Positions 1 through 10,538 of a DNA stretch of 64,000 bases are shown in pieces. Below the pieces are notes generated by a model that had not been told where the DNA came from, made no database searches, and saw only the letters and a program-made list of their open reading frames with translations. The position numbers were made by a program, and so were the translations under genes. Every line of letters begins with the position of its first letter. Positions within the stretch are counted from its first letter, which is position 1. Source of the DNA: Patagioenas fasciata (lineage: Eukaryota; Chordata; Aves; Columbiformes; Columbidae); assembly GCF_037038585.1 (NCBI RefSeq), contig NC_092523.1:439001-503000 (forward strand). Direction: 5' to 3'.

Positions 1-870
1 GAGCGTTTTCCACCATTGTCTTGCTGGATTTCTTGACACCGCTTGACCTGTTGGAGCGCTCCCCCTCACAGTTCTCTTGCTGGATATCTTGGGACCTCTT
101 GAACCACTGGGGAGCTCCCACCTGCCACCTTCTTACCGCATTTATTGAGACTTCCTGATCTGCTGGATTGCTCTCCCCACCGGCCTTCCTCTTGCACTTT
201 TTGGGGGAGTCTTCTTGACACGTCCGAGTGCTCTCCCTCACCCTTGTCTTGCCTCTAGTCAGGGCGCTCTTCTCCCGCTGGAACGCTCCTCCCCGCCATC
301 CTATTGCCAGACTGAGAATTCTTGACCTGCCGCAGTCCTGCCCCGCCATGCTCCTGCCTTCTGCCTGGGAAGTCACTTGAAGAACTGGAGCGCTCTCCCC
401 CGCTGTCCTCTTGCCTTTCCTCAGTGGGATTTTGGCCTGCTAAAGAGCTCCTCCCTGTCGTCCTCTTGCTGGATTTCTCGGTACCTCTTGACCCACTGGG
501 TCTCTCCTCCTGCCGTCCTTTTGCCTTTCCTTAGTACATTCTTGGTCTGCTGGAGTGCTCCCCCCCACCATCCTCTTGCTGGATTTCTCGGGACCCCTTG
601 TCCCATATAGGACATTCCCCCCCACCACCATCCTGTTGTGTTTTTTAGGAGAGTCTTGTGATCGACCAGAGCGCTCCCCCCTTGACATCCTCTTCCCCTT
701 TTTCTGGGTGACTTTTGAACCACTGGTGAACTCTCCCCCATCATCCTCTTGCCACATATATTGAGACTTGTTGATCCGCCAGAGCGCTTCCCCCACTGTC
801 CTCTTGCCAGATTTACTGATACCTCTTGTCCTGTCAGAGCGCTCCCTCTCGCAGTCCTCTTTGTTCAGTT
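1..870. repeat. 57-bp tandem array (tail in unit A)
   Basis: Pyrimidine-rich degenerate tandem array. Monomers carry a GAGCGCTCCCCC-like core followed by CCTCTTGC and TTTCTTGGGACC-like segments, recurring about every 57 bp. It ends near 870, where a non-repetitive G-rich stretch begins. Confidence 0.85.
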
Positions 871-879
871 TGTAGGGTA

Positions 880-2395
880 GGAGGGGGGATCTCTGATTAC
901 AGAAAGGTCCCTTTGTTCTAGGAGACATTCCCTTGCTCCATGCTTCAGGTTGCCCATCTTCCCTCTCATTTTCAATGTGCACGTCCATCACCTTCCTCCT
1001 CTTCTTTCTTGATCCCTCGACTCCCGGATGAACTCAAATCCTCTTTCTTGATCACTCTTTCTCGTAAGTTCACAACCTTACTTTCCTTTCTTGCTTTCGC
1101 CTTTGTGAGCTGCTCCACCCAAACCAAAATGCCCTGAAGACAGAAATACACCCACTCCAAGCCCGTACAGTCACATAGGGGGTGAGTCCGGTCGCTGACG
1201 CATCCCCACATCCCACAGCAAGCCCACCTTGCCTTGGCCCCGGCCCCCCGCACAGGCCTTCCCACCAACCCAGCCCCTCCGTAGCAGCACAGTTTCCCAG
1301 CATGCACCCCACAAAGACTTTCTTTGCCAGTCACCCCTGGCACTTACAGCAACACACCACATCAGCATCAAGAGCCCTGGGAGTGGAGAGCTGGCCAGGC
1401 CCTCACCCCGGCAGGATCCTCTTCCCCCTCCTTTAGTTGATGGCAGACAGACAAGACACCTCCCAAGAGGTGTCCAGCCCTCTCTCTCAACCACTCATGA
1501 GTACAAAAGCCCAGCCTCTACTCACCCACCCCGCCTCCCAAAACCCCACCAGCAGCCCCTGGTCCCAGCTGAACAGCAGCCAGTGCTGAAGATCTGGCTC
1601 GTGTTGTCGGACACAACCTTCCCATGGATGTCTGAGCCCCTGAGCAGTTTCCAGGGGTGGGAGGGCGCAGTCCTGATTACAGGGAGGTCCCTGTCCCAAG
1701 GGGGACATTTTCTTCCTCCTCACTCCTGACTCGCAGCTCCATCACCTTCCTCCTCTTCTTTCTTGATCCCTCCTGACTCGCAGGTCTACCACCGTCATCT
1801 TCTTTCTTGATCCCTGTTGACTTGCAGATGCACTCCAATCCTCTTTCTTGATCGCTCTTCCTCGTAGGTTCACCACCTTCCTCTTCTTTCTTGCTTTCCC
1901 CTTTGCGAGCTGCTCCACCCGAACAGAGATGCACAGAAAACAAAAATATACCCACCCCAGGCCCGTACAGTCACAGGAGGGGGCGAGTCCGGTCGCTGAC
2001 GCATCCCCACACCCCACCACAAGGCCACCTTGCCTTGGCCCCGGCCCCCCGCACAGGCCTTCCCACCAACCCAGCCCCTCCGTAGCAGCACAGTTTCCCA
2101 GCATGCACCCCACAAAGACTTTCTTTGCCAGTCACCCCTGGCACTTACAGCAACACACCACACCAGCATCAAGAGCCCTGGGAGTGGAGAGCTGGCCAGG
2201 CCCTCACCCCGGCAGGATCCTCTTCCCCCTCCTTTACCTGCTGGCAGACAGACACCTCCCAAGGGATGACCACCCTGCTCCCTTAACTGCTCCCAAGTCC
2301 AAGAGCCCAGCCCCTGCTCACCACCCCCACCTCCCAAAACACAGCCAACAGCCCCTGCTCCCATTTTACCACTTTACCCCCGAGCACGGTTTCTA
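880..2395. repeat. Modules M1 and M2 of unit A (about 750 bp each)
   Basis: Two direct repeats. Each starts with a G-rich box and a GATTACAG-like sequence (near 890 and 1670), passes through a CT-rich stretch with TTTCTTGATC motifs, then a conserved block containing GTCGCTGACGCATCCCCACA and GCCTTGGCCCCGGCCCCCCG (near 1190 and 1990). Over the conserved block they are almost identical; their ends differ. Reading frames across them are short and unsupported. Confidence 0.85.
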
Positions 2396-2623
2396 GGGGT
2401 GGGAGGGGGACGCACTAATCACAGATCGTTCCCTGTGCTTAAGGATACATTCTCCTTCTCGCTGGCTCAGGCTGCCCATCTTCCTCCTCACTCTTGACTC
2501 GTAGCTCCATCACCTTTCTCCTCTTTTGTCCCCTCCTGACTCACAGGTCCACCACTGTCATCTTCTTTCTCGACTCTGCTTGACTCACAGGTGCGCTCCA
2601 ATCCTCTTTCGTGATCGCTCTTC

Positions 2624-3603
2624 TGTGTCAGTACACGGAAGACCGGGCACATGAGAAACTGCAAGAGTCAACAGCATGAGAACAAGCATTAGTGGAAAAA
2701 TACAAGAACAAAGGACTGTATGCTATGTGATACATCAAGGACAGAGGAGTTGATACAGGATTGATGCATCAAGGACAGAGGGACAGCTTGTGATAGACAA
2801 AAAAGGTGTTTATGGCAGTGACTTTGGTGGGAACACAAAACACATCACTCATGTAATGACTAACTTAGCTAATCAACAAATGCTTGAGCAAGTATCATAG
2901 CGAGTATAAACACAAGCCTGAATTTGTAATAAACATCTCTCATTGCACCTTAAAAGAGAGTCCGTACCGCATTCGCTACAAATGGCGCCCTGGAACAGGG
3001 ACTTTCAGCGTGCCTATAAAGGCAGTAGCCGCTCTGGTAGCGAAGCCCAATCGAACCAGGAAACAGGACCGGGAACCAGGACAGTGCGCGCCCACCACCA
3101 ACGAAAGGTGAGCGATTGGGAACCATGGGAGGGAAGTTATCCCTTAAGCAAAGACAAACCCTGGATGTCCTTCAACATGCGCTACAAACGCAAAATCAGG
3201 ATGTATCAGGGGTCTGATTGGTGAGTTTATTAGAATGGATTGCTAATCATGTGCTAGACTTTCCTACAACTGGTACATTTCAGTTGGAGACATGGCACAA
3301 AGATGAATGAGAATTATATGAACAGGTAACGACTGGAGATAAAGCTGCTTGCAAATATTCATCTACTTGGGGAAAAATTGTGACTACTAAGATACAGGAT
3401 ACAGGACTGATACATCAGGGACAGAGGGACAGCTTACTATAGAAAAAAATGCGTATATGGCAGTTACATCGCTCATGTAATGTCTAACTTAGCTAAAGAG
3501 CAAATGCTTGAGCAAGCATCATAGCGAGTATAAATGCAAACCTGAGTTTGTAATAAATGTCTCTCATGGCACCTTACCGTGAGTCCACGCCAGATTCGCT
3601 ACA
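2624..3603 (+). mobile_element. Internally deleted endogenous provirus, unit A copy
   Basis: A 980-bp remnant. The 5' LTR is 2624-2980 (357 bp, begins TGTGTCAG, ends GCTACA). A tRNA-Lys-like primer binding site starts at 2983. A leader leads to an ATG at 3125, whose frame stops at 3215-3217 after 30 codons. Diverged gag-like sequence in another frame continues to about 3390, followed directly by a 3' LTR lacking its 5' third (about 3394-3603). The element is flanked by the 6-bp duplication CTCTTC (2618-2623 and 3604-3609). No pol or env is present. The uninterrupted target is visible in M2 near 1833-1880. The PBS and gag start suggest a class II (beta-like) ERV; that assignment is inference. 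Confidence 0.88.
2983..3002 (+). other. Retroviral primer binding site, tRNA-Lys-like
   Basis: Two bases after the 5' LTR end, the sequence starts TGGCGCCC and ends GAACAGGGAC, matching the complement of the tRNA-Lys3 3' end except for two extra bases (TG) in the middle. Identical sites lie at 9918 and 17651. Confidence 0.7.
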
Positions 3604-3815
3604 CTCTTCCTCATAGGTTCACCACCTTCCTCTCCTTCCTTGCTTTTCCTTTGCACGCTGCTCCACCTGAAGAGAAACACACAGAGGACTGAGCTACACC
3701 AGCCCAAGGGCACTACAATCAGACAGGGGCTGAGTCCGGGGGCTGACACCTCCCCACACCCCACAACGAGCCCACCTTGCCTTGGCCCCGGCCCCTCGCA
3801 CATGCCTTAGAGATA

Positions 3816-5436
3816 TCATAGCTCAGTACAAATCCCCACAGTCCTCACCTGCTGTTTGGTGCTTGCGGAGGGTCACACTCCCTGTGCCCCAGGGCACCGG
3901 CCCTACACAGCCAAGCTCGGCAGCGGGACTGTCTGGAGCTGCCGCTGGCTGGTTCTCCAGCTTTAGGGTCACCCGCAGAAGCCCGCTCTCCTCAGCTCTG
4001 CGCACCCATCCAGTTGCGCCGCCCAGGCAAAGTCAGCTTCACCCTCTGCTCTACACCTCACCTGCAAACAACCAACTCTTCAACTGACAACTGTCCAAAA
4101 CCCACCGACAAACTCTCCACACCTCAGCCTTTCGTTTGCAACTGCTGCCTCTAGTGCATCTCACAGACAAGCCTTCAAAATCCCCTCATCCTGCAATAAC
4201 ACTCCAGCACTGATCACCTGTGGGAACAACTACCACAATACCATGCAAACACCAACCAGTTCTGGCACGGAAATATCACTTTCTCCTCAAGATTCCACCC
4301 TACACCAACTGCTGACAAACACACGCTGTCCTCACCAAAGCCAAACGCTGCAACAACCAGCGACAACTCAAATTTGCGTGGGCGGTGCAAAATTGCAGGG
4401 GTGAGCTAACGCAGAGCTGGGCTTGAAAGCTGCAGAGTGTGCACCCTGTGGTATAACGTGGCGAGCTACTGCCATTCTGCCTTCTCCCTGGGAGAAGCGC
4501 GTGAGCAGAGGCTGCTTCAAGGCACGATGGGAACGGTTTGGTTCTCCGGGTCTCTCAGGGCGAGAGCGATAAATGTGATCTGTGTCGTGGCGCAGGAACT
4601 TCCCGTACACTTGCTCCTCCATTCGGTCTTGGGTGCTGCAAGAGAGGGAGCGAGAGATTCAGGGCAAGATTGACAACCTCGGCGTCCCCGTCCCAGCCAC
4701 GGGTCACCCAAACCTGCAGACATCCCGGGAGGCCCCCTAAGATTTACACTCCCCTATGCCCCACCCTTGAAGCCTGGACATCGCCAGAACCATAGAGCAA
4801 GTATTTCTTGAGGAGGCACCCAAAGGGTCCGTGTTCTCTTTCAGGCAGATGCTAGCGCAAGATTGCAAATCATCTCACAGCTACCAGGAAGGTAAAAAAT
4901 AACGTCTTGAAATGGGAAAGGAACAGGTATTGTTTCTCTTCATCACCTCCCTCATTGCCACGTTATCAAGGTCTCCCGCAATGTTCCACAGGAAACTTGA
5001 AGCTTGGAATTCCCGGTCTTCTGAACCTGGGCAAGAAAGGAAGAAAAGCATGAGACTGATCATAAAGAGGGTGGCTGCTCGTAACATGGAAAGAGCAGTA
5101 ACAAGGTAAAAAGATATCACTTTTCCTTAGAGAGCTCTCAAAGCTGCCTGTTAAGGACAAGAAAAACAAACTTGTGACGGACCATTACTTAAAATCCAAG
5201 GCCCAGGAAGCGATCTAATGTACATTGAAACGCGGGCCACGAGACAGTGGAAGTGCCACGAGCTGAGACTGAAGGGACAGAGGATGAATTTCCAAAGAAG
5301 TTGAGGTTTCGATGTCAAAGCGGAAAATTCTACGTCATTAAAATATAATGCAAAAGTCAGTGTAAAATCAAGTAAGGCAACGACTCCAAATGAACTCCCA
5401 GGCGCTTCAGTCACTCAGGAGATCAAAAATGCGGAT
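3816..5436. other. Unit spacer without a recognised gene (copies at about 10751 and 18484)
   Basis: About 1.6 kb in each unit. It contains a C/A-rich stretch (3990-4370), a GC-richer part with an 84-codon minus-strand frame (4368-4622) that is also open in the diverged unit C edge (19036-19290), and an AT-richer part (4860-5420) with short frames. I recognise no protein family, tRNA or known repeat in it. The 84-codon frame has many amino-acid changes between copies, so its persistence is weak evidence of coding. Confidence 0.5.
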
Positions 5437-5639
5437 CATTTCTCACCTGCCCACCTCCCAAACCCCAGCCTATGTCCCCTGCTTCCAGCTTACCTGAGCC
5501 CAGATTAAAGGAGGATTTCAGAGGCCATGCCAAGTTCTGCTGCTCCTCGTTCGGGTTGCCAGTCTTCCTCCTCGCTCTGGAATTGCAGGTCAACCGCCTT
5601 CCTGTTCTTCTTTGATTGACGCTGAGCTGCCGCGTTACC

Positions 5640-8606
5640 CGCTGCCGTCTGAGCGGATCTCGGGGAGCCTCTGGAACCGCCAGAGCGCTCCCCCCACCAA
5701 CATTCTCTTGCCTTGTTTTCGGGGTTCCTCTTCACCAGCTGAGGCGCCCTCCCACCCCCCGCCACCCTCTTACCTTTTTCTAGAGGTCTCTTGAGCCACC
5801 AGCAAGCTCCCCCGCACCTTCCCTCAGCGATCTTGGCCCGCCAGAGGCCTGCCCCTCGTCAGCCTCCTCCCCTTTTCCTGGGTGCTGCTTGAACCACTGG
5901 TGGGCTCCCCTCCACCATCCTCTCGTCCTTTGTAGGGGAGTCTCGTGACTCACCAGAGCGCTCTCCGCCGTTGCCTTGCTGGGGTTATTGACACCGCTTG
6001 ACTTGCCAGAGCGCTCCCCCTCGCAGTTCTCTTGTTGGATTTCTTGGGACCTTTTGAACCATTGGAACAACGGGAATGCTCCCCCCCACTGTGACCTTGC
6101 CTTTCTTCAGTGCGATCTTGACGTGCTGGAGCACTTCCCCGCGCCGTCCTCTTGCCTTTTACTGGGGAGTCTCTTGAATATCCACAGCACTCCCCCCTGC
6201 CATCCTTCACCAGAGTTTTTGACACTTCTTGACATCTCGGAGTGCTCTCACTCACCCTTGTCTTGCCTATTTTCAGGACGCTCCTGTCCCGCTGGATGCT
6301 CCTCCCTGCTGTCCTATTGCCAGATTGAGAATTCTCGACCTGTCCCAGCGCTACCCCACCGTCCTTCTGCCTTCTACCTGGGAAGTCACTTGAAGAACTG
6401 GAGCACTCCCCCCTGCTGTCCTCTTGCCTTTCTTCACTGAGATTTTGGCCTGCCAGAGCACTCCTCCCTGTCGTCCTCTTACTGGATTTCTTGGGACCTC
6501 TTGACCCACTGGGTTTCTCCTCCTGCTGTCCTTTTGCCTTTCTTTAGTACAATCTCAGCCTGCTGGAGCGCTCCCCCTCGCCGTCCTCCTGCTGGATTTC
6601 TTGGAACCTCTTGACCCCTTAGGGCGTTCCCCCTGCCACCCTCTTGTGGTTTTTGGGGGAGTCTTGTGATCAACCAGGCCGTTTCCCCACACCATCCTCT
6701 TCCCCTTTTCCTGGGTGCTTCTTGATCCACCAGAGTGCTCCCCTGTACCATTCTTTTGCCTTTTTTGGGAGAGTCTTGTGACTCACCGGAGCGTTCTCCA
6801 CCATTGTCTTGCTGGATTTCTTGACATCGCTTGACCTGCCGGAGCGCTCCCCCTCGCAGTTCTCTTGCTGGATTTCTTGGGACGTCTTAAACAACTGAGG
6901 GGCTCACACCCACCATCCTCTAACTGCATTTATCGAGATTTCCTGATCTGCCGGAGCGCTTGCCCCTGCTGTCCTCTTGCTGGGTTTCTTGGGACCTCTT
7001 GACCCACACGAGCTCTCCTCCCCACCGTCTTCTTGCCGGACTTATTGAGACTTCTTGACCCGCCAGAGTGTTCCCCCTCATCATCCTCCTGCCTTTTTCT
7101 GGGGATTCTCTTCAACAACTGAAGAGCTCCCCCGCACTGTCCTCTTCCCTTTTTTCTGGGTGATTCGTGAATCACCGGTGAGCTTCTCCTTACCACCCTC
7201 TTGGGCTTTTTTCAGAGCAACCTTGACCCATCAGAGCACCCCCTCGCCGTCCTCTTGCCAGATGTACTGAGGGTTCTTCATCTGCCACAGCGCTCCCCCA
7301 CGGCGTCCTCTTGCTGGATTTCCTGGAACCTTGGGAACCACTGAGGGGCTCCCACCCACCATCCTTTTACCGCATTTATTGAGACGTCCTGATCTGCCAG
7401 AGCGCTCCCCCTCGCCGCCCTCTTGCTGGATTTCTTGGGATCTCTTGAACCACTGGGGGGGCTCCCACCCGCCATCCTCTTACCGCATTTATCGAGACTT
7501 CCTGATCTGCTGGAGCGCTCCCCCTCGCCGTCCTCCTGCTGGATTTCTTGGGTCCTCTTGACCCATTAGGGCGTTCCCCCTGCCACCCTCTTGTGTTTTC
7601 TGGGGGAGTCTTGTGACCAACCAGAGTGCTCCCCCCCACCATCTTCTTCCCCTTTTCCTGGGTGCTTCTTGATCCACCAGAGTGCTCCCCTGCACCATTC
7701 TCTTGCCTTTTTTTGGGGGAATCTTGTGACTCGCCGGAGCGTTTTCCACCATTGTCTTGCTGGATTTCTTGACACCGCTTGACCTGTTGGAGCGCTCTCC
7801 CTCGCAGTTCTCTTGCTGGATATCTTGGGACCTCTTGAACCACTGGGGAGCTCCCACCTGCCACCTTCTTACCGCATTTATTGAGACTTCCTGATCTGCT
7901 GGATTGCTCTCCCCACCGGCCTTCCTCTTGCACTTTTTGGGGGAGTCTTCTTGACACGTCCGAGTGCTCTCCCTCACCCTTGTCTTGCCTCTAGTCACGG
8001 CGCTCTTCTCCCGCTGGAACGCTCCTCCCCGCCATCCTATTGCCAGACTGAGAATTCTTGACCTGCCGCAGTCCTGCCCCGCCATGCTCCTGCCTTCTGC
8101 CTGGGAAGTCACTCGAAGAACTGGAGCGCTCTCCCCCGCTGTCCTCTTGCCTTTCCTCAGTGGGATTTTGGCCTGCTAAAGAGCTCCTCCCTGTCGTCCT
8201 CTTGCTGAATTTCTCGGTACCTCTTGACCCACTGGGTCTCTCCTCCTGCCGTCCTTTTGCCTTTCCTTAGTACATTCTTGGTCTGCTGGAGTGCTCCCCC
8301 CCACCATCCTCTTGCTGGATTTCTCGGGACCCCTTGTCCCATATAGGACATTCCCCCCCACCACCATCCTGTTGTGTTTTTTAGGAGAGTCTTGTGATCG
8401 ACCAGAGCGCTCCCCCCTTGACATCCTCTTCCCCTTTTTCTGGGTGACTTTTGAACCACTGGTGAACTCTCCCCCATCATCCTCTTGCCACATATATTGA
8501 GACTTGTTGATCCGCCAGAGCGCTTCCCCCACTGTCCTCTTGCCAGATTTACTGATACCTCTTGTCCTGTCAGAGCGCTCCCTCTCGCAGTCCTCTTTGT
8601 TCAGTT
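5640..8606. repeat. 57-bp tandem array (A/B junction, about 52 monomers)
   Basis: About 3 kb of diverged monomers spaced about 57 bp apart; for example, the GCGCTCC/GGCTCC cores near 7402, 7460 and 7515. The plus strand is strongly C+T-rich. Because 57 bp is 19 codons, frames on the minus strand stay open for up to about 200 codons with a visible 19-residue periodicity. The open frame changes several times along the array, which argues against one conserved protein. I do not recognise the monomer as a named satellite. Confidence 0.88.
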
Positions 8607-8615
8607 TGTAGGGTA

Positions 8616-9330
8616 GGAGGGGGGATCTCTGATTACAGAAAGGTCCCTTTGTTCTAGGAGACATTCCCTTGCTCCATGCTTCAGGTTGCCCATCTTCCCT
8701 CTCATTTTCAATATGCACGTCCATCACCTTCCTCCTCTTCTTTCTTGATCCCTCAACTCCCGGATGAACTCAAATCCTCTTTCTTGATCACTCTTTCTCG
8801 TAAGTTCACAACCTTACTTTCCTTTCTTGCTTTCGCCTTTGTGAGCTGCTCCACCCAAACCAAAATGCCCTGAAGACAGAAATACACCCACCCCAAGCCC
8901 GTACAGTCACATAGGGGGTGAGTCCGGTCGCTGACGCATCCCCACATCCCACAGCAAGCCCACCTTGCCTTGGCCCCGGCCCCCCGCACAGGCCTTCCCA
9001 CCAACCCAGCCCCTCCGTAGCAGCACAGTTTCCCAGCATGCACCCCACAAAGACTTTCTTTGCCAGTCACCCCTGGCACTTACAGCAACACACCACACCA
9101 GCATCAAGAGCCCTGGGAGTGGAGAGCTGGCCAGGCCCTCACCCCGGCAGGATCCTCTTCCCCCTCCTTTACCTGCTGGCAGACAGACACCTCCCAAGGG
9201 ATGACCACCCTGCTCCCTTAACTGCTCCCAAGTCCAAGAGCCCAGCCCCTGCTCACCACCCCCACCTCCCAAAACACAGCCAACAGCCCCTGCTCCCATT
9301 TTACCACTTTACCCCCGAGCACGGTTTCTA
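8616..9330. repeat. Hybrid M1/M2 module of unit B
   Basis: A single module in place of two. Its 5' part carries M1-specific bases (the CCCACATCCCACAGCAAG variant near 8941). Its 3' part carries M2-specific bases (the CTTTACCTGCTGGCAGACAG variant near 9167). The switch falls in sequence common to both modules, as expected from crossover between misaligned modules. Confidence 0.85.
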
Positions 9331-9558
9331 GGGGTGGGAGGGGGACGCACTAATCACAGATCGTTCCCTGTGCTTAAGGATACATTCTCCTTCTCGCTGG
9401 CTCAGGCTGCCCATCTTCCTCCTCACTCTGGACTCGTACCTCCATCACCTTTCTCCTCTTTTGTCCCCTCCTGACTCACAGGTCCACCACTGTCATCTTC
9501 TTTCTTGACTCTGCTTGACTCACAGGTGCGCTCCAATCCTCTTTCGTGATCGCTCTTC

Positions 9559-10538
9559 TGTGTCAGTACACGGAAGACCGGGCACATGAGAAACTGCAAG
9601 AGTCAACAGCATGAGAACAAGCATTAGTGGAAAAATACAAGAACAAAGGACTGTATGCTATGTGATACATCAAGGACAGAGGAGTTGATACAGGATTGAT
9701 GCATCAAGGACAGAGGGACAGCTTGTGATAGACAAAAAAGGTGTTTATGGCAGTGACTTTGGTGGGAACACAAAACACATCACTCATGTAATGACTAACT
9801 TAGCTAATCAACAAATGCTTGAGCAAGTATCATAGCGAGTATAAACACAAGCCTGAATTTGTAATAAACATCTCTCATTGCACCTTAAAAGAGAGTCCGT
9901 ACCGCATTCGCTACAAATGGCGCCCTGGAACAGGGACTTTCAGCGTGCCTATAAAGGCAGTAGCCGCTCTGGTAGCGAAGCCCAATCGAACCAGGAAACA
10001 GGACCGGGAACCAGGACAGTGCGCGCCCACCACCAACGAAAGGTGAGCGATTGGGAACCATGGGAGGGAAGTTATCCCTTAAGCAAAGACAAACCCTGGA
10101 TGTCCTTCAACATGCGCTACAAACGCAAAATCAGGATGTATCAGGGGTCTGATTGGTGAGTTTATTAGAATGGATTGCTAATCATGTGCTAGACTTTCCT
10201 ACAACTGGTACATTTCAGTTGGAGACATGGCACAAAGATGAATGAGAATTATATGAACAGGTAACGACTGGAGATAAAGCTGCTTGCAAATATTCATCTA
10301 CTTGGGGAAAAATTATGACTACTAAGATACAGGATACAGGACTGATACATCAGGGACAGAGGGACAGCTTACTATAGAAAAAAATGCGTATATGGCAGTT
10401 ACATCGCTCATGTAATGTCTAACTTAGCTAAAGAGCAAATGCTTGAGCAAGCATCATAGCGAGTATAAATGCAAACCTGAGTTTGTAATAAATGTCTCTC
10501 ATGGCACCTTACCGTGAGTCCACGCCAGATTCGCTACA
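9559..10538 (+). mobile_element. Internally deleted endogenous provirus, unit B copy
   Basis: Same element at the same place within the repeat unit, with the same LTR ends, flanking CTCTTC duplication and internal deletion, differing by isolated substitutions. It was copied with the unit and is not a separate insertion. Confidence 0.88.

Larger units (their letters stand above)
1..7736. repeat. Macrosatellite unit A (7736 bp)
   Basis: First of three direct tandem units. The bases at 1 recur at 7737 and again at about 14672 and stay almost identical over kilobases, with only scattered substitutions and short indels. Order within the unit: tail of a 57-bp array (1-870), module M1 (about 880-1650), module M2 (about 1651-2395), module M3 interrupted by a deleted provirus (about 2396-3815), a spacer (3816-5436), a fourth diverged module edge (5437-5640), and the body of the 57-bp array (5640-7736), which runs on into unit B. 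Unit A carries one more roughly 800-bp module than unit B. The window starts inside the array, so more units may lie to the left. Confidence 0.95.

Noticed and set aside
848-2396. Frames of 164-182 codons across modules M1/M2 on both strands (for example 1848-2396 and 1870-2364)
   Set aside because: Opposite-strand frames overlap fully, and no splice structure or family similarity is seen.
4385-4700. LTR-like segment in the unit spacer (AATAAATG-like signal in the unit C version, near 19230)
   Set aside because: No convincing TG/CA ends, primer site or target duplication could be found.
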